Source of the DNA: Ranitomeya variabilis
Taxonomy: Eukaryota > Chordata > Amphibia > Anura > Dendrobatidae
Assembly: GCF_051348905.1 (NCBI RefSeq)
Contig: NC_135238.1
Coordinates: 92,441,988 to 92,505,987 of the forward strand
DNA: 64,000 bases
Reading direction: 5' to 3'
Below are positions 21,407-34,119 of the stretch, piece after piece. The notes below the pieces were generated by a model. The model saw only the letters and a list, made by a program, of their open reading frames with translations. It was not told the DNA's origin and did no database searches. Each line of letters starts with the position of its first letter. Position 1 is the first letter of the stretch. A program made the translations under genes and the position numbers.

Positions 21407-22035
21407 TGTTTCCATCATTATCTCACAAACTTGCCATGGCTACGTCTCTACTGATAGTGAGATTAAGAGTTTCTTCTGCATAAGAAATGAACCAGTGCTC
21501 AGGTTTTAATGCATGTGACCCTGTGGCTTAGTTGGTTAAGGCAACTGTCTTGTAAACAAGAGACACTGAGTTGAAATCTCAGCAGTGCTTTGTTTTCATC
21601 ATCTCAGAAACAAACTTCCTATCTTTTCAATCATTCCTAATGTTTCCTACTTTTGTCCTTGCCGTGGCATTCCTTCTATCTGCCTATTCTGTATCATAAG
21701 CATGTGGAACTGTGGCTTAGTTGGTTAAAGCGCCTATCTTGTAAACAAGAGACACTGAGTTGAAATCTCAGCAGTGCTTTGTTTTCATCATCTCAGAAAC
21801 AAACTTCCTATCTTTTCAATCATTCCTAATGTTTCCTACTTTTGTCCTTGCCGTGGCATTCCTTCTATCTGCCTATTCTGTATCATAAGCATGTGGAACT
21901 GTGGCTTAGTTGGTTAAAGCGCCTGTCTTGTAAACAAGAGACACTGAGTTGAAATCTCAGCAGTGCTTTGTTTTCATCATCTCAGAAACAAACTTCCTAT
22001 CTTTTCTATCTGCTTATTCTGTATCGTAAGCATGT

Positions 22036-22109
22036 GGCACTGTGGCTTAGTTGGTTAAAGCGCCTGTCTTGTAAACAGGAGACCCTGAGTTCGAATCTCA
22101 GCAGTGCCT
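22036..22109 (+). tRNA. tRNA-Thr (TGT), intact
   Basis: Duplicate of 12460, again followed by a TAGCTGG B unit. Confidence 0.88.
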
Positions 22110-22936
22110 TGTTTCCATCATCTCACAAACTTGCCATGGCTACGTCTCTACTGATAGTGCAATTGTGAGATTAAGAGTTTCTTCTGCATAAGAAATGAAC
22201 CAGTGCTCAGGTTTTAATGCATGTGACCCTGTGGCTTAGCTGGTTAAGGCAACTGTCTTGTAAACAAGAGACACTGAGTTGAAATCTCAGCAGTGCTTTG
22301 TTTTCATCATCTCAGAAACAAACTTCCTATCTTTTCAATCATTCCTAATGTTTCCTACCTTTGTCCTTGCCGTGGCATTCCTTCTATCTGCCTATTCTGT
22401 ATCATAAGCATGTGGAACTGTGGCTTAGTTGGTTAAAGCGCCTGTCTTGTAAACAGGAGACCCTGAGTTCGAATCTCAGCAGTGCCTTGTTTCCATCATT
22501 ATCTCACAAACTTGCCATGGCTACGTCTCTACTGATAGTGCAATTGTGAGATTAAGAGTTTCTTCTGCATAAGAAATGAACCAGTGCTCAGGTTTTAATG
22601 CATGTGACCCTGTGGCTTAGTTGGTTAAGGCAACTGTCTTGTAAACAAGAGACACTGAGTTGAAATCTCAGCAGTGCTTTGTTTTCATCATCTCAGAAAC
22701 AAACTTCCTATCTTTTCAATCATTCCTAATGTTTCCTACTTTTGTCCTTGCCGTGGCATTCCTTCTATCTGCCTATTCTGTATCATAAGCATGTGGAACT
22801 GTGGCTTAGTTGGTTAAAGGGCCTGTCTTGTAAACAAGAGACACTGAGTTGAAATCTCAGCAGTGCTTTGTTTTCATCATCTCAGAAACAAACCTCCTAT
22901 CTTTTCTATCATGCCTACTCTGTATCGTAAGCATGT

Positions 22937-23010
22937 GGCGCTGTGGCTTAGTTGGTTAAAGCGCCTGTCTTGTAAACAGGAGACCCTGAGTTCGAATCTC
23001 AGCAGTGCCT
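22937..23010 (+). tRNA. tRNA-Thr (TGT), chimeric but complete
   Basis: Duplicate of the E/A chimera at 13361. Its trailer differs (GATTGAGAG, GTTTCAATACATG) and lacks the T4. The 9,576-base segment therefore ends just after this tRNA, near 23072. Confidence 0.82.
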
Positions 23011-25820
23011 TGTTTCCATCATTATCTCACAAACTTGCCATGGCTACGTCTCTACTGATAGTGCAATTGTGAGATTGAGAGTTTCTTCTGCATAAGAAAT
23101 GAACCAGTGCTCAGGTTTCAATACATGTTGTAAGCATGTGACCCTGTGGCTTAGTTGGTTAAAGCACCTGTCTTGTAAACGTGAGACCCTGAGTTCAAAT
23201 CTCAGCAGTGCTTTGTTTTCATCATCTCAGAAACAAACCTCCTATCTTTTCTATCATGCCTACTCTGTATCGTAAGCATGTGGCGCTGTGGCTTAGTTGG
23301 TTAAAGTGCCTGTCTTGTAAACAGGAGACACTGAGTTTGAATCTCAGCAGTTCTTTGTTTCCATCATCATCTCACAAATTTACCATGGCTACGTCTCTAC
23401 TGACAGTGCAATTGTGAGATTAAGAGTTTCTTCTGCATAAGAAATGAACCAGTGCTCAGGTTTTAATGCATGTGACCCTGTGGCTTAGTTGGTTAAGGCG
23501 ACTGTCTTGTAAACAAGAGACACTGAGTTGAAATCTCAGCAGTGCTTTGTTTTCATCATCTCAGAAACAAACTTCCTATCTTTTCAATCATTCCTAATGT
23601 TTCCTACTTTTGTCCTTGCCGTGGCATTCCTTCTATCTGCCTATTCTGTATCATAAGCATGTGGAACTGTGGCTTAGTTGGTTAAAGCGCCTGTCTTGTA
23701 AACAGGAGACCCTGAGTTCGAATCTCAGCAGTGCCTTGTTTCCATCATTATCTCACAAACTTGCCATGGCTACGTCTCTACTGATAGTGCAATTGTGAGA
23801 TTAAGAGTTTCTTCTGCATAAGAAATGAACCAGTGCTCAGGTTTTAATGCATGTTGTAAGCATGTGACCCTGTGGCTTAGTTGGTTAAAGCACCTGTCTT
23901 GTAAACGTGAGACCCTGAGTTCAAATCTCAGCAGTGCTTTGTTTTCATCATCTCAGAAACAAACCTCCTATCTTTTCTATCATGCCTACTCTGTATCGTA
24001 AGCATGTGGTGCTGTGGCTTAGTTGGTTAAAGCGCCTGTCTTGTAAACAGGAGACACTGAGTTTGAATCTCAGCAGTGCCTTGTTTCCATCATCTCACAA
24101 ACTTGCCATGGCTACGTCTCTACTGACAGTGCAATTGTGAGATTGAGAGTTTCTTCTGCATAAGAAATGAACCTGTGCTCAGGTTTTAATGCATGTGACC
24201 CTGTGGCTTAGTTGGTTAAGGCGACTGTCTTGTAAACAAGAGACACTGAGTTCAAATCTCAGCAGTGCTTTGTTTTCATCATCTCAGAAACAAACCTCCT
24301 ATCTTTTCTATCATACCTACTCTGTATCGTAAGCATGTGGCGCTGCGGTCTAGTTGGTTAAAGCGCCTGTGTTGTAAACAAGAGACACTGAGTTTGAATC
24401 TCAGCAGTGCCTTGTTTCCATCATCTCACAAACTTGCCATGGCTACGTCTCTACTGATAGTGCAATTGTGAGTTTAAGAGTTTCTTCTGCATAAGAAATG
24501 AACCAGTGCTCAGGTTTCAATACATGTTGTAAGCATGTGACCCTGTGGCTTAGTTGGTTAAAGCACCTGTCTTGTAAACGTGAGACCCTGAGTTCAAATC
24601 TCAGCAGTGCTTTGTTTTCATCATCTCAGAAACAAACCTCCTATCTTTTCTATCATGCCTACTCTGTATCGTAAGCATGTGGCGCTGTGGCTTAGTTGGT
24701 TAAAGCGCCTGTCTTGTAAACAGGAGACACTGAGTTTGAATCTCAGCAGTTCTTTGTTTCCATCATCATCTCACAAATTTACCATGGCTACGTCTCTACT
24801 GACAGTGCAATTGTGAGATTAAGAGTTTCTTCTGCATAAGAAATGAACCAGTGCTCAGGTTTTAATGCATGTGACCCTGTGGCTTAGTTGGTTAAGGCAA
24901 CTGTCTTGTAAACAAGAGACACTGAGTTGAAATCTCAGCAGTGCTTTGTTTTCATCATCTCAGAAACAAACTTCCTATCTTTTCAATCATTCCTAATGTT
25001 TCCTACTTTTGTCCTTGCCGTGGCATTCCTTCTATCTGCCTATTCTGTATCATAAGCATGTGGAACTGTGGCTTAGTTGGTTAAAGCGCCTATCTTGTAA
25101 ACAAGAGACACTGAGTTGAAATCTCAGCAGTGCTTTGTTTTCATCATCTCAGAAACAAACTTCCTATCTTTTCAATCATTCCTAATGTTTCCTACTTTTG
25201 TCCTTGCCGTGGCATTCCTTCTATCTGCCTATTCTGTATCATAAGCATGTGGAACTGTGGCTTAGTTGGTTAAAGCGCCTGTCTTGTAAACAGGAGACCC
25301 TGAGTTCGAATCTCAGCAGTGCCTTGTTTCCATCATTATCTCACAAACTTGCCATGGCTACGTCTCTACTGATAGTGCAATTGTGAGATTAAGAGTTTCT
25401 TCTGCATAAGAAATGAACCAGTGCTCAGGTTTTAATGCATGTGACCCTGTGGCTTAGTTGGTTAAGGCAACTGTCTTGTAAACAAGAGACACTGAGTTGA
25501 AATCTCAGCAGTGCTTTGTTTTCATCATCTCAGAAACAAACTTCCTATCTTTTCAATCATTCCTAATGTTTCCTACTTTTGTCCTTGCCGTGGCATTCCT
25601 TCTATCTGCCTATTCTGTATCATAAGCATGTGGAACTGTGGCTTAGTTGGTTAAAGGGCCTGTCTTGTAAACAAGAGACACTGAGTTGAAATCTCAGCAG
25701 TGCTTTGTTTTCATCATCTCAGAAACAAACTTCCTATCTTTTCAATCATTCCTAATGTTTCCTACTTTTGTCCTTGCCGTGGCATTCCTTCTATCTGCCT
25801 ATTCTGTATCATAAGCATGT

Positions 25821-25894
25821 GGCACTGTGGCTTAGTTGGTTAAAGCGCCTGTCTTGTAAACAGGAGACCCTGAGTTCGAATCTCAGCAGTGCCT
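25821..25894 (+). tRNA. tRNA-Thr (TGT), intact
   Basis: Complete cloverleaf between a C unit and a B unit, with a GTTTTAATG type trailer. Confidence 0.88.
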
Positions 25895-28548
25895 TGTTTC
25901 CATCATTATCTCACAAACTTGCCATGGCTACGTCTCTACTGATAGTGCAATTGTGAGATTAAGAGTTTCTTCTGCATAAGAAATGAACCAGTGCTCAGGT
26001 TTTAATGCATGTGACCCTGTGGCTTAGTTGGTTAAGGCGACTGTCTTGTAAACAAGAGACACTGAGTTGAAATCTCAGCAGTGCTTTGTTTTCATCATCT
26101 CAGAAACAAACTTCCTATCTTTTCAATCATTCCTAATGTTTCCTACTTTTGTCCTTGCCGTGGCATTCCTTCTATCTGCCTATTCTGTATCATAAGCATG
26201 TGGAACTGTGGCTTAGTTGGTTAAAGCGCCTATCTTGTAAACAAGAGACACTGAGTTGAAATCTCAGCAGTGCTTTGTTTTCATCATCTCAGAAACAAAC
26301 TTCCTATCTTTTCAATCATTCCTAATGTTTCCTACTTTTGTCCTTGCCGTGGCATTCCTTCTATCTGCCTATTCTGTATCATAAGCATGTGGCACTGTGG
26401 CTTAGTTGGTTAAAGCACCTGTCTTGTAAACCGGAGACCCTGAGTTCAAATCTCAGCAGTGCCTTGTTTCCATCATCATCTCACAAACTTGCCATGGCTA
26501 CGTCTCTACTGATAGTGCAATTGTGAGATTAAGAGTTTCTTCTGCATAAGAAATGAACCAGTGCTCAGGTTTCAATACATGTTGTAAGCATGTGACCCTG
26601 TGGCTTAGTTGGTTAAAGCACCTGTCTTGTAAACGTGAGACCCTGAGTTCAAATCTCAGCAGTGCTTTGTTTTCATCATCTCAGAAACAAACCTCCTATC
26701 TTTTCTATCATGCCTACTCTGTATCGTAAGCATGTGGCGCTGTGGCTTAGTTGGTTAAAGCGCCTGTCTTGTAAACAGGAGACACTGAGTTTGAATCTCA
26801 GCAGTGCCTTGTTTCCATCATCTCACAAACTTGCCATGGCTACGTCTCTACTGACAGTGCAATTGTGAGATTGAGAGTTTCTTCTGCATAAGAAATGAAC
26901 CTGTGCTCAGGTTTTAATGCATGTGACCCTGTGGCTTAGTTGGTTAAGGCGACTGTCTTGTAAACAAGAGACACTGAGTTCAAATCTCAGCAGTGCTTTG
27001 TTTTCATCATCTCAGAAACAAACCTCCTATCTTTTCTATCATACCTACTCTGTATCGTAATCATGTGGCGCTGCGGTCTAGTTGGTTAAAGCGCCTGTGT
27101 TGTAAACAAGAGACACTGAGTTTGAATCTCAGCAGTGCCTTGTTTCCATCATCTCACAAACTTGCCATGGCTACGTCTCTACTGATAGTGCAATTGTGAG
27201 TTTAAGAGTTTCTTCTGCATAAGAAATGAACCAGTGCTCAGGTTTCAATACATGTTGTAAGCATGTGACCCTGTGGCTTAGTTGGTTAAAGCACCTGTCT
27301 TGTAAACGTGAGACCCTGAGTTCAAATCTCAGCAGTGCTTTGTTTTCATCATCTCAGAAACAAACCTCCTATCTTTTCTATCATGCCTACTCTGTATCGT
27401 AAGCATGTGGCGCTGTGGCTTAGTTGGTTAAAGCGCCTGTCTTGTAAACAGGAGACACTGAGTTTGAATCTCAGCAGTTCTTTGTTTCCATCATCATCTC
27501 ACAAATTTACCATGGCTACGTCTCTACTGACAGTGCAATTGTGAGATTAAGAGTTTCTTCTGCATAAGAAATGAACCAGTGCTCAGGTTTTAATGCATGT
27601 GACCCTGTGGCTTAGTTGGTTAAGGCAACTGTCTTGTAAACAAGAGACACAGAGTTGAAATCTCAGCAGTGCTTTGTTTTCATCATCTCAGAAACAAACT
27701 TCCTATCTTTTCAATCATTCCTAATGTTTCCTACTTTTGTCCTTGCCGTGGCATTCCTTCTATCTGCCTATTCTGTATCATAAGCATGTGGAACTGTGGC
27801 TTAGTTGGTTAAAGCGCCTATCTTGTAAACAAGAGACACTGAGTTGAAATCTCAGCAGTGCTTTGTTTTCATCATCTCAGAAACAAACTTCCTATCTTTT
27901 CAATCATTCCTAATGTTTCCTACTTTTGTCCTTGCCGTGGCATTCCTTCTATCTGCCTATTCTGTATCATAAGCATGTGGAACTGTGGCTTAGTTGGTTA
28001 AAGCGCCTGTCTTGTAAACAGGAGACCCTGAGTTCGAATCTCAGCAGTGCCTTGTTTCCATCATTATCTCACAAACTTGCCATGGCTACGTCTCTACTGA
28101 TAGTGCAATTGTGAGATTAAGAGTTTCTTCTGCATAAGAAATGAACCAGTGCTCAGGTTTTAATGCATGTGACCCTGTGGCTTAGTTGGTTAAGGCAACT
28201 GTCTTGTAAACAAGAGACACTGAGTTGAAATCTCAGCAGTGCTTTGTTTTCATCATCTCAGAAACAAACTTCCTATCTTTTCAATCATTCCTAATGTTTC
28301 CTACTTTTGTCCTTGCCGTGGCATTCCTTCTATCTGCCTATTCTGTATCATAAGCATGTGGAACTGTGGCTTAGTTGGTTAAAGGGCCTGTCTTGTAAAC
28401 AAGAGACACTGAGTTGAAATCTCAGCAGTGCTTTGTTTTCATCATCTCAGAAACAAACTTCCTATCTTTTCAATCATTCCTAATGTTTCCTACTTTTGTC
28501 CTTGCCGTGGCATTCCTTCTATCTGCCTATTCTGTATCATAAGCATGT

Positions 28549-28622
28549 GGCACTGTGGCTTAGTTGGTTAAAGCGCCTGTCTTGTAAACAGGAGACCCTG
28601 AGTTCGAATCTCAGCAGTGCCT
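28549..28622 (+). tRNA. tRNA-Thr (TGT), intact
   Basis: The trailer has the AATAAATG variant that breaks the small hairpin. The neighbouring intact copy is only 381 bases away. Confidence 0.88.
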
Positions 28623-28929
28623 TGTTTCCATCATTATCTCACAAACTTGCCATGGCTACGTCTCTACTGATAGTGCAATTGTGAGATTAAGAGTTTCTTC
28701 TGCATAATAAATGAACCAGTGCTCAGGTTTTAATGCATGTGACCCTGTGGCTTAGTTGGTTAAGGCGACTGTCTTGTAAACAAGAGACACTGAGTTGAAA
28801 TCTCAGCAGTGCTTTGTTTTCATCATCTCAGAAACAAAATTCCTATCTTTTCAATCATTCCTAATGTTTCCTACTTTTGTCCTTGCCGTGGCATTCCTTC
28901 TATCTGCATATTCTGTATCATAAGCATGT

Positions 28930-29003
28930 GGCACTGTGGCTTAGTTGGTTAAAGCGCCTGTCTTGTAAACAGGAGACCCTGAGTTCGAATCTCAGCAGTG
29001 CCT
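28930..29003 (+). tRNA. tRNA-Thr (TGT), intact
   Basis: Leader GCATATTCTG, preceded by an AAAATTCC spacer 1. The next B-type unit has AAAGCAAC in place of AAGGCAAC. Confidence 0.88.
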
Positions 29004-29844
29004 TGTTTCCATCATTATCTCACAAACTTGCCATGGCTACGTCTCTACTGATAGTGCAATTGTGAGATTAAGAGTTTCTTCTGCATAAGAAATGAACCAG
29101 TGCTCAGGTTTTAATGCATGTGACCCTGTGGCTTAGTTGGTTAAAGCAACTGTCTTGTAAACAAGAGACACTGAGTTGAAATCTCAGCAGTGCTTTGTTT
29201 TCATCATCTCAGAAACAAACTTCCTATCTTTTCAATCATTCCTAATGTTTCCTACTTTTGTCCTTGCCGTGGCATTCCTTCTATCTGCCTATTCTGTATC
29301 ATAAGCATGTGGAACTGTGGCTTAGTTGGTTAAAGGGCCTGTCTTGTAAACAAGAGACACTGAGTTGAAATCTCAGCAGTGCTTTGTTTTCATCATCTCA
29401 GAAACAAACTTCCTATCTTTTCAATCATTCCTAATGTTTCCTACTTTTGTCCTTGCCGTGGCATTCCTTCTATCTGCCTATTCTGTATCATAAGCATGTG
29501 GCACTGTGGCTTAGTTGGTTAAAGCACCTGTCTTGTAAACCGGAGACCCTGAGTTCAAATCTCAGCAGTGCCTTGTTTCCATCATCATCTCACAAACTTG
29601 CCATGGCTACATCTCTACTGATAGTGCAATTGTGAGATTAAGAGTTTCTTCTGCATTAGAAATGAACCAGTGCTCAGGTTTCAATACATGTTGTAAGCAT
29701 GTGACCCTGTGGCTTAGTTGGTTAAAGCACCTGTCTTGTAAACGTGAGACCCTGAGTTCAAATCTCAGCAGTGCTTTGTTTTCATCATCTCAGAAACAAA
29801 CCTCCTATCTTTTCTATCATGCCTACTCTGTATCGTAAGCATGT

Positions 29845-29918
29845 GGCGCTGTGGCTTAGTTGGTTAAAGCGCCTGTCTTGTAAACAGGAGACACTGAGTT
29901 TTAATCTCAGCAGTGCCT
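29845..29918 (+). pseudogene. E'-class tRNA-Thr copy with an internal T4
   Basis: The T loop reads TTTTAAT, which destroys the B box. It also creates TTTT at 29899-29902, so any transcript started here would likely stop inside the gene. The sister copy at 26736 lacks the change, so it arose after the 3,109-base duplication. Confidence 0.8.
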
Positions 29919-31657
29919 TGTTTCCATCATCTCACAAACTTGCCATGGCTACGTCTCTACTGACAGTGCAATTGTGAGATTGAGAGTTTCTTCTGCATAA
30001 GAAATGAACCTGTGCTCAGGTTTTAATGCATGTGACCCTGTGGCTTAGTTGGTTAAGGCGACTGTCTTGTAAACAAGAGACACTGAGTTCAAATCTCAGC
30101 AGTGCTTTGTTTTCATCATCTCAGAAACAAACCTCCTATCTTTTCTATCATACCTACTCTGTATCGTAAGCATGTGGCGCTGCGGTCTAGTTGGTTAAAG
30201 CGCCTGTGTTGTAAACAAGAGACACTGAGTTTGAATCTCAGCAGTGCCTTGTTTCCATCATCTCACAAACTTGCCATGGCTACGTCTCTACTGATAGTGC
30301 AATTGTGAGTTTAAGAGTTTCTTCTGCATAAGAAATGAACCAGTGCTCAGGTTTCAATACATGTTGTAAGCATGTGACCCTGTGGCTTAGTTGGTTAAAG
30401 CACCTGTCTTGTAAACGTGAGACCCTGAGTTCAAATCTCAGCAGTGCTTTGTTTTCATCATCTCAGAAACAAACCTCCTATCTTTTCTATCATGCCTACT
30501 CTGTATCGTAAGCATGTGGCGCTGTGGCTTAGTTGGTTAAAGCGCCTGTCTTGTAAACAGGAGACACTGAGTTTGAATCTCAGCAGTTCTTTGTTTCCAT
30601 CATCATCTCACAAATTTACCATGGCTACGTCTCTACTGACAGTGCAATTGTGAGATTAAGAGTTTCTTCTGCATAAGAAATGAACCAGTGCTCAGGTTTT
30701 AATGCATGTGACCCTGTGGCTTAGTTGGTTAAGGCAACTGTCTTGTAAACAAGAGACACTGAGTTGAAATCTCAGCAGTGCTTTGTTTTCATCATCTCAG
30801 AAACAAACTTCCTATCTTTTCAATCATTCCTAATGTTTCCTACTTTTGTCCTTGCCGTGGCATTCCTTCTATCTGCCTATTCTGTATCATAAGCATGTGG
30901 AACTGTGGCTTAGTTGGTTAAAGCGCCTATCTTGTAAACAAGAGACACTGAGTTGAAATCTCAGCAGTGCTTTGTTTTCATCATCTCAGAAACAAACTTC
31001 CTATCTTTTCAATCATTCCTAATGTTTCCTACTTTTGTCCTTGCCGTGGCATTCCTTCTATCTGCCTATTCTGTATCATAAGCATGTGGAACTGTGGCTT
31101 AGTTGGTTAAAGCGCCTGTCTTGTAAACAGGAGACCCTGAGTTCGAATCTCAGCAGTGCCTTGTTTCCATCATTATCTCACAAACTTGCCATGGCTACGT
31201 CTCTACTGATAGTGCAATTGTGAGATTAAGAGTTTCTTCTGCATAAGAAATGAACCAGTGCTCAGGTTTTAATGCATGTGACCCTGTGGCTTAGTTGGTT
31301 AAGGCAACTGTCTTGTAAACAAGAGACACTGAGTTGAAATCTCAGCAGTGCTTTGTTTTCATCATCTCAGAAACAAACTTCCTATCTTTTCAATCATTCC
31401 TAATGTTTCCTACTTTTGTCCTTGCCGTGGCATTCCTTCTATCTGCCTATTCTGTATCATAAGCATGTGGAACTGTGGCTTAGTTGGTTAAAGGGCCTGT
31501 CTTGTAAACAAGAGACACTGAGTTGAAATCTCAGCAGTGCTTTGTTTTCATCATCTCAGAAACAAACTTCCTATCTTTTCAATCATTCCTAATGTTTCCT
31601 ACTTTTGTCCTTGCCGTGGCATTCCTTCTATCTGCCTATTCTGTATCATAAGCATGT

Positions 31658-31731
31658 GGCACTGTGGCTTAGTTGGTTAAAGCGCCTGTCTTGTAAACAG
31701 GAGACCCTGAGTTCGAATCTCAGCAGTGCCT
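31658..31731 (+). tRNA. tRNA-Thr (TGT), intact
   Basis: This is the 3,109-base duplicate of 28549, sharing the AATAAATG trailer variant. Confidence 0.88.
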
Positions 31732-32038
31732 TGTTTCCATCATTATCTCACAAACTTGCCATGGCTACGTCTCTACTGATAGTGCAATTGTGAGATTAAG
31801 AGTTTCTTCTGCATAATAAATGAACCAGTGCTCAGGTTTTAATGCATGTGACCCTGTGGCTTAGTTGGTTAAGGCGACTGTCTTGTAAACAAGAGACACT
31901 GAGTTGAAATCTCAGCAGTGCTTTGTTTTCATCATCTCAGAAACAAAATTCCTATCTTTTCAATCATTCCTAATGTTTCCTACTTTTGTCCTTGCCGTGG
32001 CATTCCTTCTATCTGCATATTCTGTATCATAAGCATGT

Positions 32039-32112
32039 GGCACTGTGGCTTAGTTGGTTAAAGCGCCTGTCTTGTAAACAGGAGACCCTGAGTTCGAATC
32101 TCAGCAGTGCCT
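32039..32112 (+). tRNA. tRNA-Thr (TGT), intact
   Basis: Duplicate of 28930 with a private trailer change, TTTCCTCTG, in the hairpin. Confidence 0.88.
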
Positions 32113-33334
32113 TGTTTCCATCATTATCTCACAAACTTGCCATGGCTACGTCTCTACTGATAGTGCAATTGTGAGATTAAGAGTTTCCTCTGCATAAGAA
32201 ATGAACCAGTGCTCAGGTTTTAATGCATGTGACCCTGTGGCTTAGTTGGTTAAAGCAACTGTCTTGTAAACAAGAGACACTGAGTTGAAATCTCAGCAGT
32301 GCTTTGTTTTCATCATCTCAGAAACAAACTTCCTATCTTTTCAATCATTCCTAATGTTTCCTACTTTTGTCCTTGCCGTGGCATTCCTTCTATCTGCCTA
32401 TTCTGTATCATAAGCATGTGGAACTGTGGCTTAGTTGGTTAAAGGGCCTGTCTTGTAAACAAGAGACACTGAGTTGAAATCTCAGCAGTGCTTTGTTTTC
32501 ATCATCTCAGAAACAAACTTCCTATCTTTTCAATCATTCCTAATGTTTCCTACTTTTGTCCTTGCCGTGGCATTCCTTCTATCTGCCTATTCCGTATCAT
32601 AAGCATGTGGCACTGTGGCTTAGTTGGTTAAAGCACCTGTCTTGTAAACCGGAGACCCTGAGTTCAAATCTCAGCAGTGCCTTGTTTCCATCATCATCTC
32701 ACAAACTTGCCATGGCTACGTCTCTACTGATAGTGCAATTGTGAGATTAAGAGTTTCTTCTGCATTAGAAATGAACCAGTGCTCAGGTTTCAATACATGT
32801 TGTAAGCATGTGACCCTGTGGCTTAGTTGGTTAAAGCACCTGTCTTGTAAACGTGAGACCCTGAGTTCAAATCTCAGCAGTGCTTTGTTTTCATCATCTC
32901 AGAAACAAACCTCCTATCTTTTCTATCATGCCTACTCTGTATCGTAAGCATGTGGCGCTGTGGCTTAGTTGGTTAAAGCGCCTGTCTTGTAAACAGGAGA
33001 CACTGAGTTTGAATCTCAGCAGTTCTTTGTTTCCATCATCATCTCACAAATTTACCATGGCTACGTCTCTACTGATAGTGCAATTGTGAGATTAAGAGTT
33101 TCTTCTGCATAAGAAATGTACCAGTGCTCAGGTTTTAATGCATGTGACCCTGTGGCTTAGTTGGTTAAGGCGACTGTCTTGTAAACAAGAGACACTGAGT
33201 TGAAATCTCAGCAGTGCTTTGTTTTCATCATCTCAGAAACAAACTTCCTATCTTTTCAATCATTCCTAATGTTTCCTACTTTTGTCCTTGCCGTGGCATT
33301 CCTTCTATCTGCATATTCTGTATCATAAGCATGT

Positions 33335-33408
33335 GGCACTGTGGCTTAGTTGGTTAAAGCGCCTGTCTTGTAAACAGGAGACCCTGAGTTCGAATCTCAG
33401 CAGTGCCT
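33335..33408 (+). tRNA. tRNA-Thr (TGT), intact
   Basis: Complete body. The following spacer has AAATGTACC in place of AAATGAACC upstream, and T4 is supplied by GTTTTAATG. Confidence 0.87.
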
Positions 33409-34045
33409 TGTTTCCATCATTATCTCACAAACTTGCCATGGCTACGTCTCTACTGATAGTGCAATTGTGAGATTAAGAGTTTCTTCTGCATAAGAAATGA
33501 ACCAGTGCTCAGGTTTTAATGCATGTGACCCTGTGGCTTAGTTGGTTAAGGCAACTGTCTTGTAAACAAGAGACACTGAGTTGAAATCTCAGCAGTGCTT
33601 TGTTTTCATCATCTCAGAAACAAACTTCCTATCTTTTCAATCATTCCTAATGTTTCCTACTTTTGTCCTTGCCGTGGCATTCCTTCTATCTGCCTATTCT
33701 GTATCATAAGCATGTGGAACTGTGGCTTAGTTGGTTAAAGCGCCTATCTTGTAAACAAGAGACACTGAGTTGAAATCTCAGCAGTGCTTTGTTTTCATCA
33801 TCTCAGAAACAAACTTCCTATCTTTTCAATCATTCCTAATGTTTCCTACTTTTGTCCTTGCCGTGGCATTCCTTCTATCTGCCTATTCTGTATCATAAGC
33901 ATGTGGAACTGTGGCTTAGTTGGTTAAAGCGCCTGTCTTGTAAACAAGAGACACTGAGTTGAAATCTCAGCAGTGCTTTGTTTTCATCATCTCAGAAACA
34001 AACTTCCTATCTTTTCTATCTGCTTATTCTGTATTGTAAGCATGT

Positions 34046-34119
34046 GGCACTGTGGCTTAGTTGGTTAAAGCGCCTGTCTTGTAAACAGGAGACCCTGAGT
34101 TCGAATCTCAGCAGTGCCT
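34046..34119 (+). tRNA. tRNA-Thr (TGT), intact, read-through type
   Basis: The leader has a private change (GTATTGTAAG). The trailer GATTGAGAG then GTTTCAATACATG lacks a T4 and enters a D unit. Confidence 0.87.

Larger units (their letters stand above)
4030..23072. repeat. 9,576-base segmental tandem duplication
   Basis: Units from about 4030 to 13496 recur in the same order and spacing at about 13606 to 23072. The copies share rare markers, such as TACATCTC at 10810 and 20386, the AACACTG unit at 4736 and 14312, and the nested 673- and 2,469-base repeats. I noticed very few differences, for example CTGCCTATT at 4711 against CTGCATATT in the duplicate. The duplication is therefore recent. 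Edges are accurate to roughly 50-100 bases because neighbouring units are so alike. Confidence 0.85.
23850..28800. repeat. 2,728-base higher-order repeat, about 1.8 copies
   Basis: The E' at 24008, F at 24339, E at 24681, GGAACTG copy at 25251 and intact copy at 25821 recur at 26736, 27067, 27409, 27979 and 28549. The match fades near 28800, where the spacer switches to AAAATTCC. Confidence 0.8.
26250..33010. repeat. 3,109-base higher-order repeat, about 2.2 copies
   Basis: The G unit at 26391 starts a series that recurs at 29500 and 32609 with 3,109-base spacing. The period equals the overlapping 2,728-base period plus 381 bases, which is one A-plus-B dimer. This suggests it arose by gain of a dimer. 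Intact copies at 28549 and 28930 recur at 31658 and 32039. Confidence 0.82.

Noticed and set aside
29632-29838. Open reading frame overlapping another by reading from spacer 2 through a D unit (also at 32741)
   Set aside because: It exists only because a stop in the usual CATAAG stretch is changed to CATTAG in that copy. It crosses two tRNA-like modules and has no protein features.
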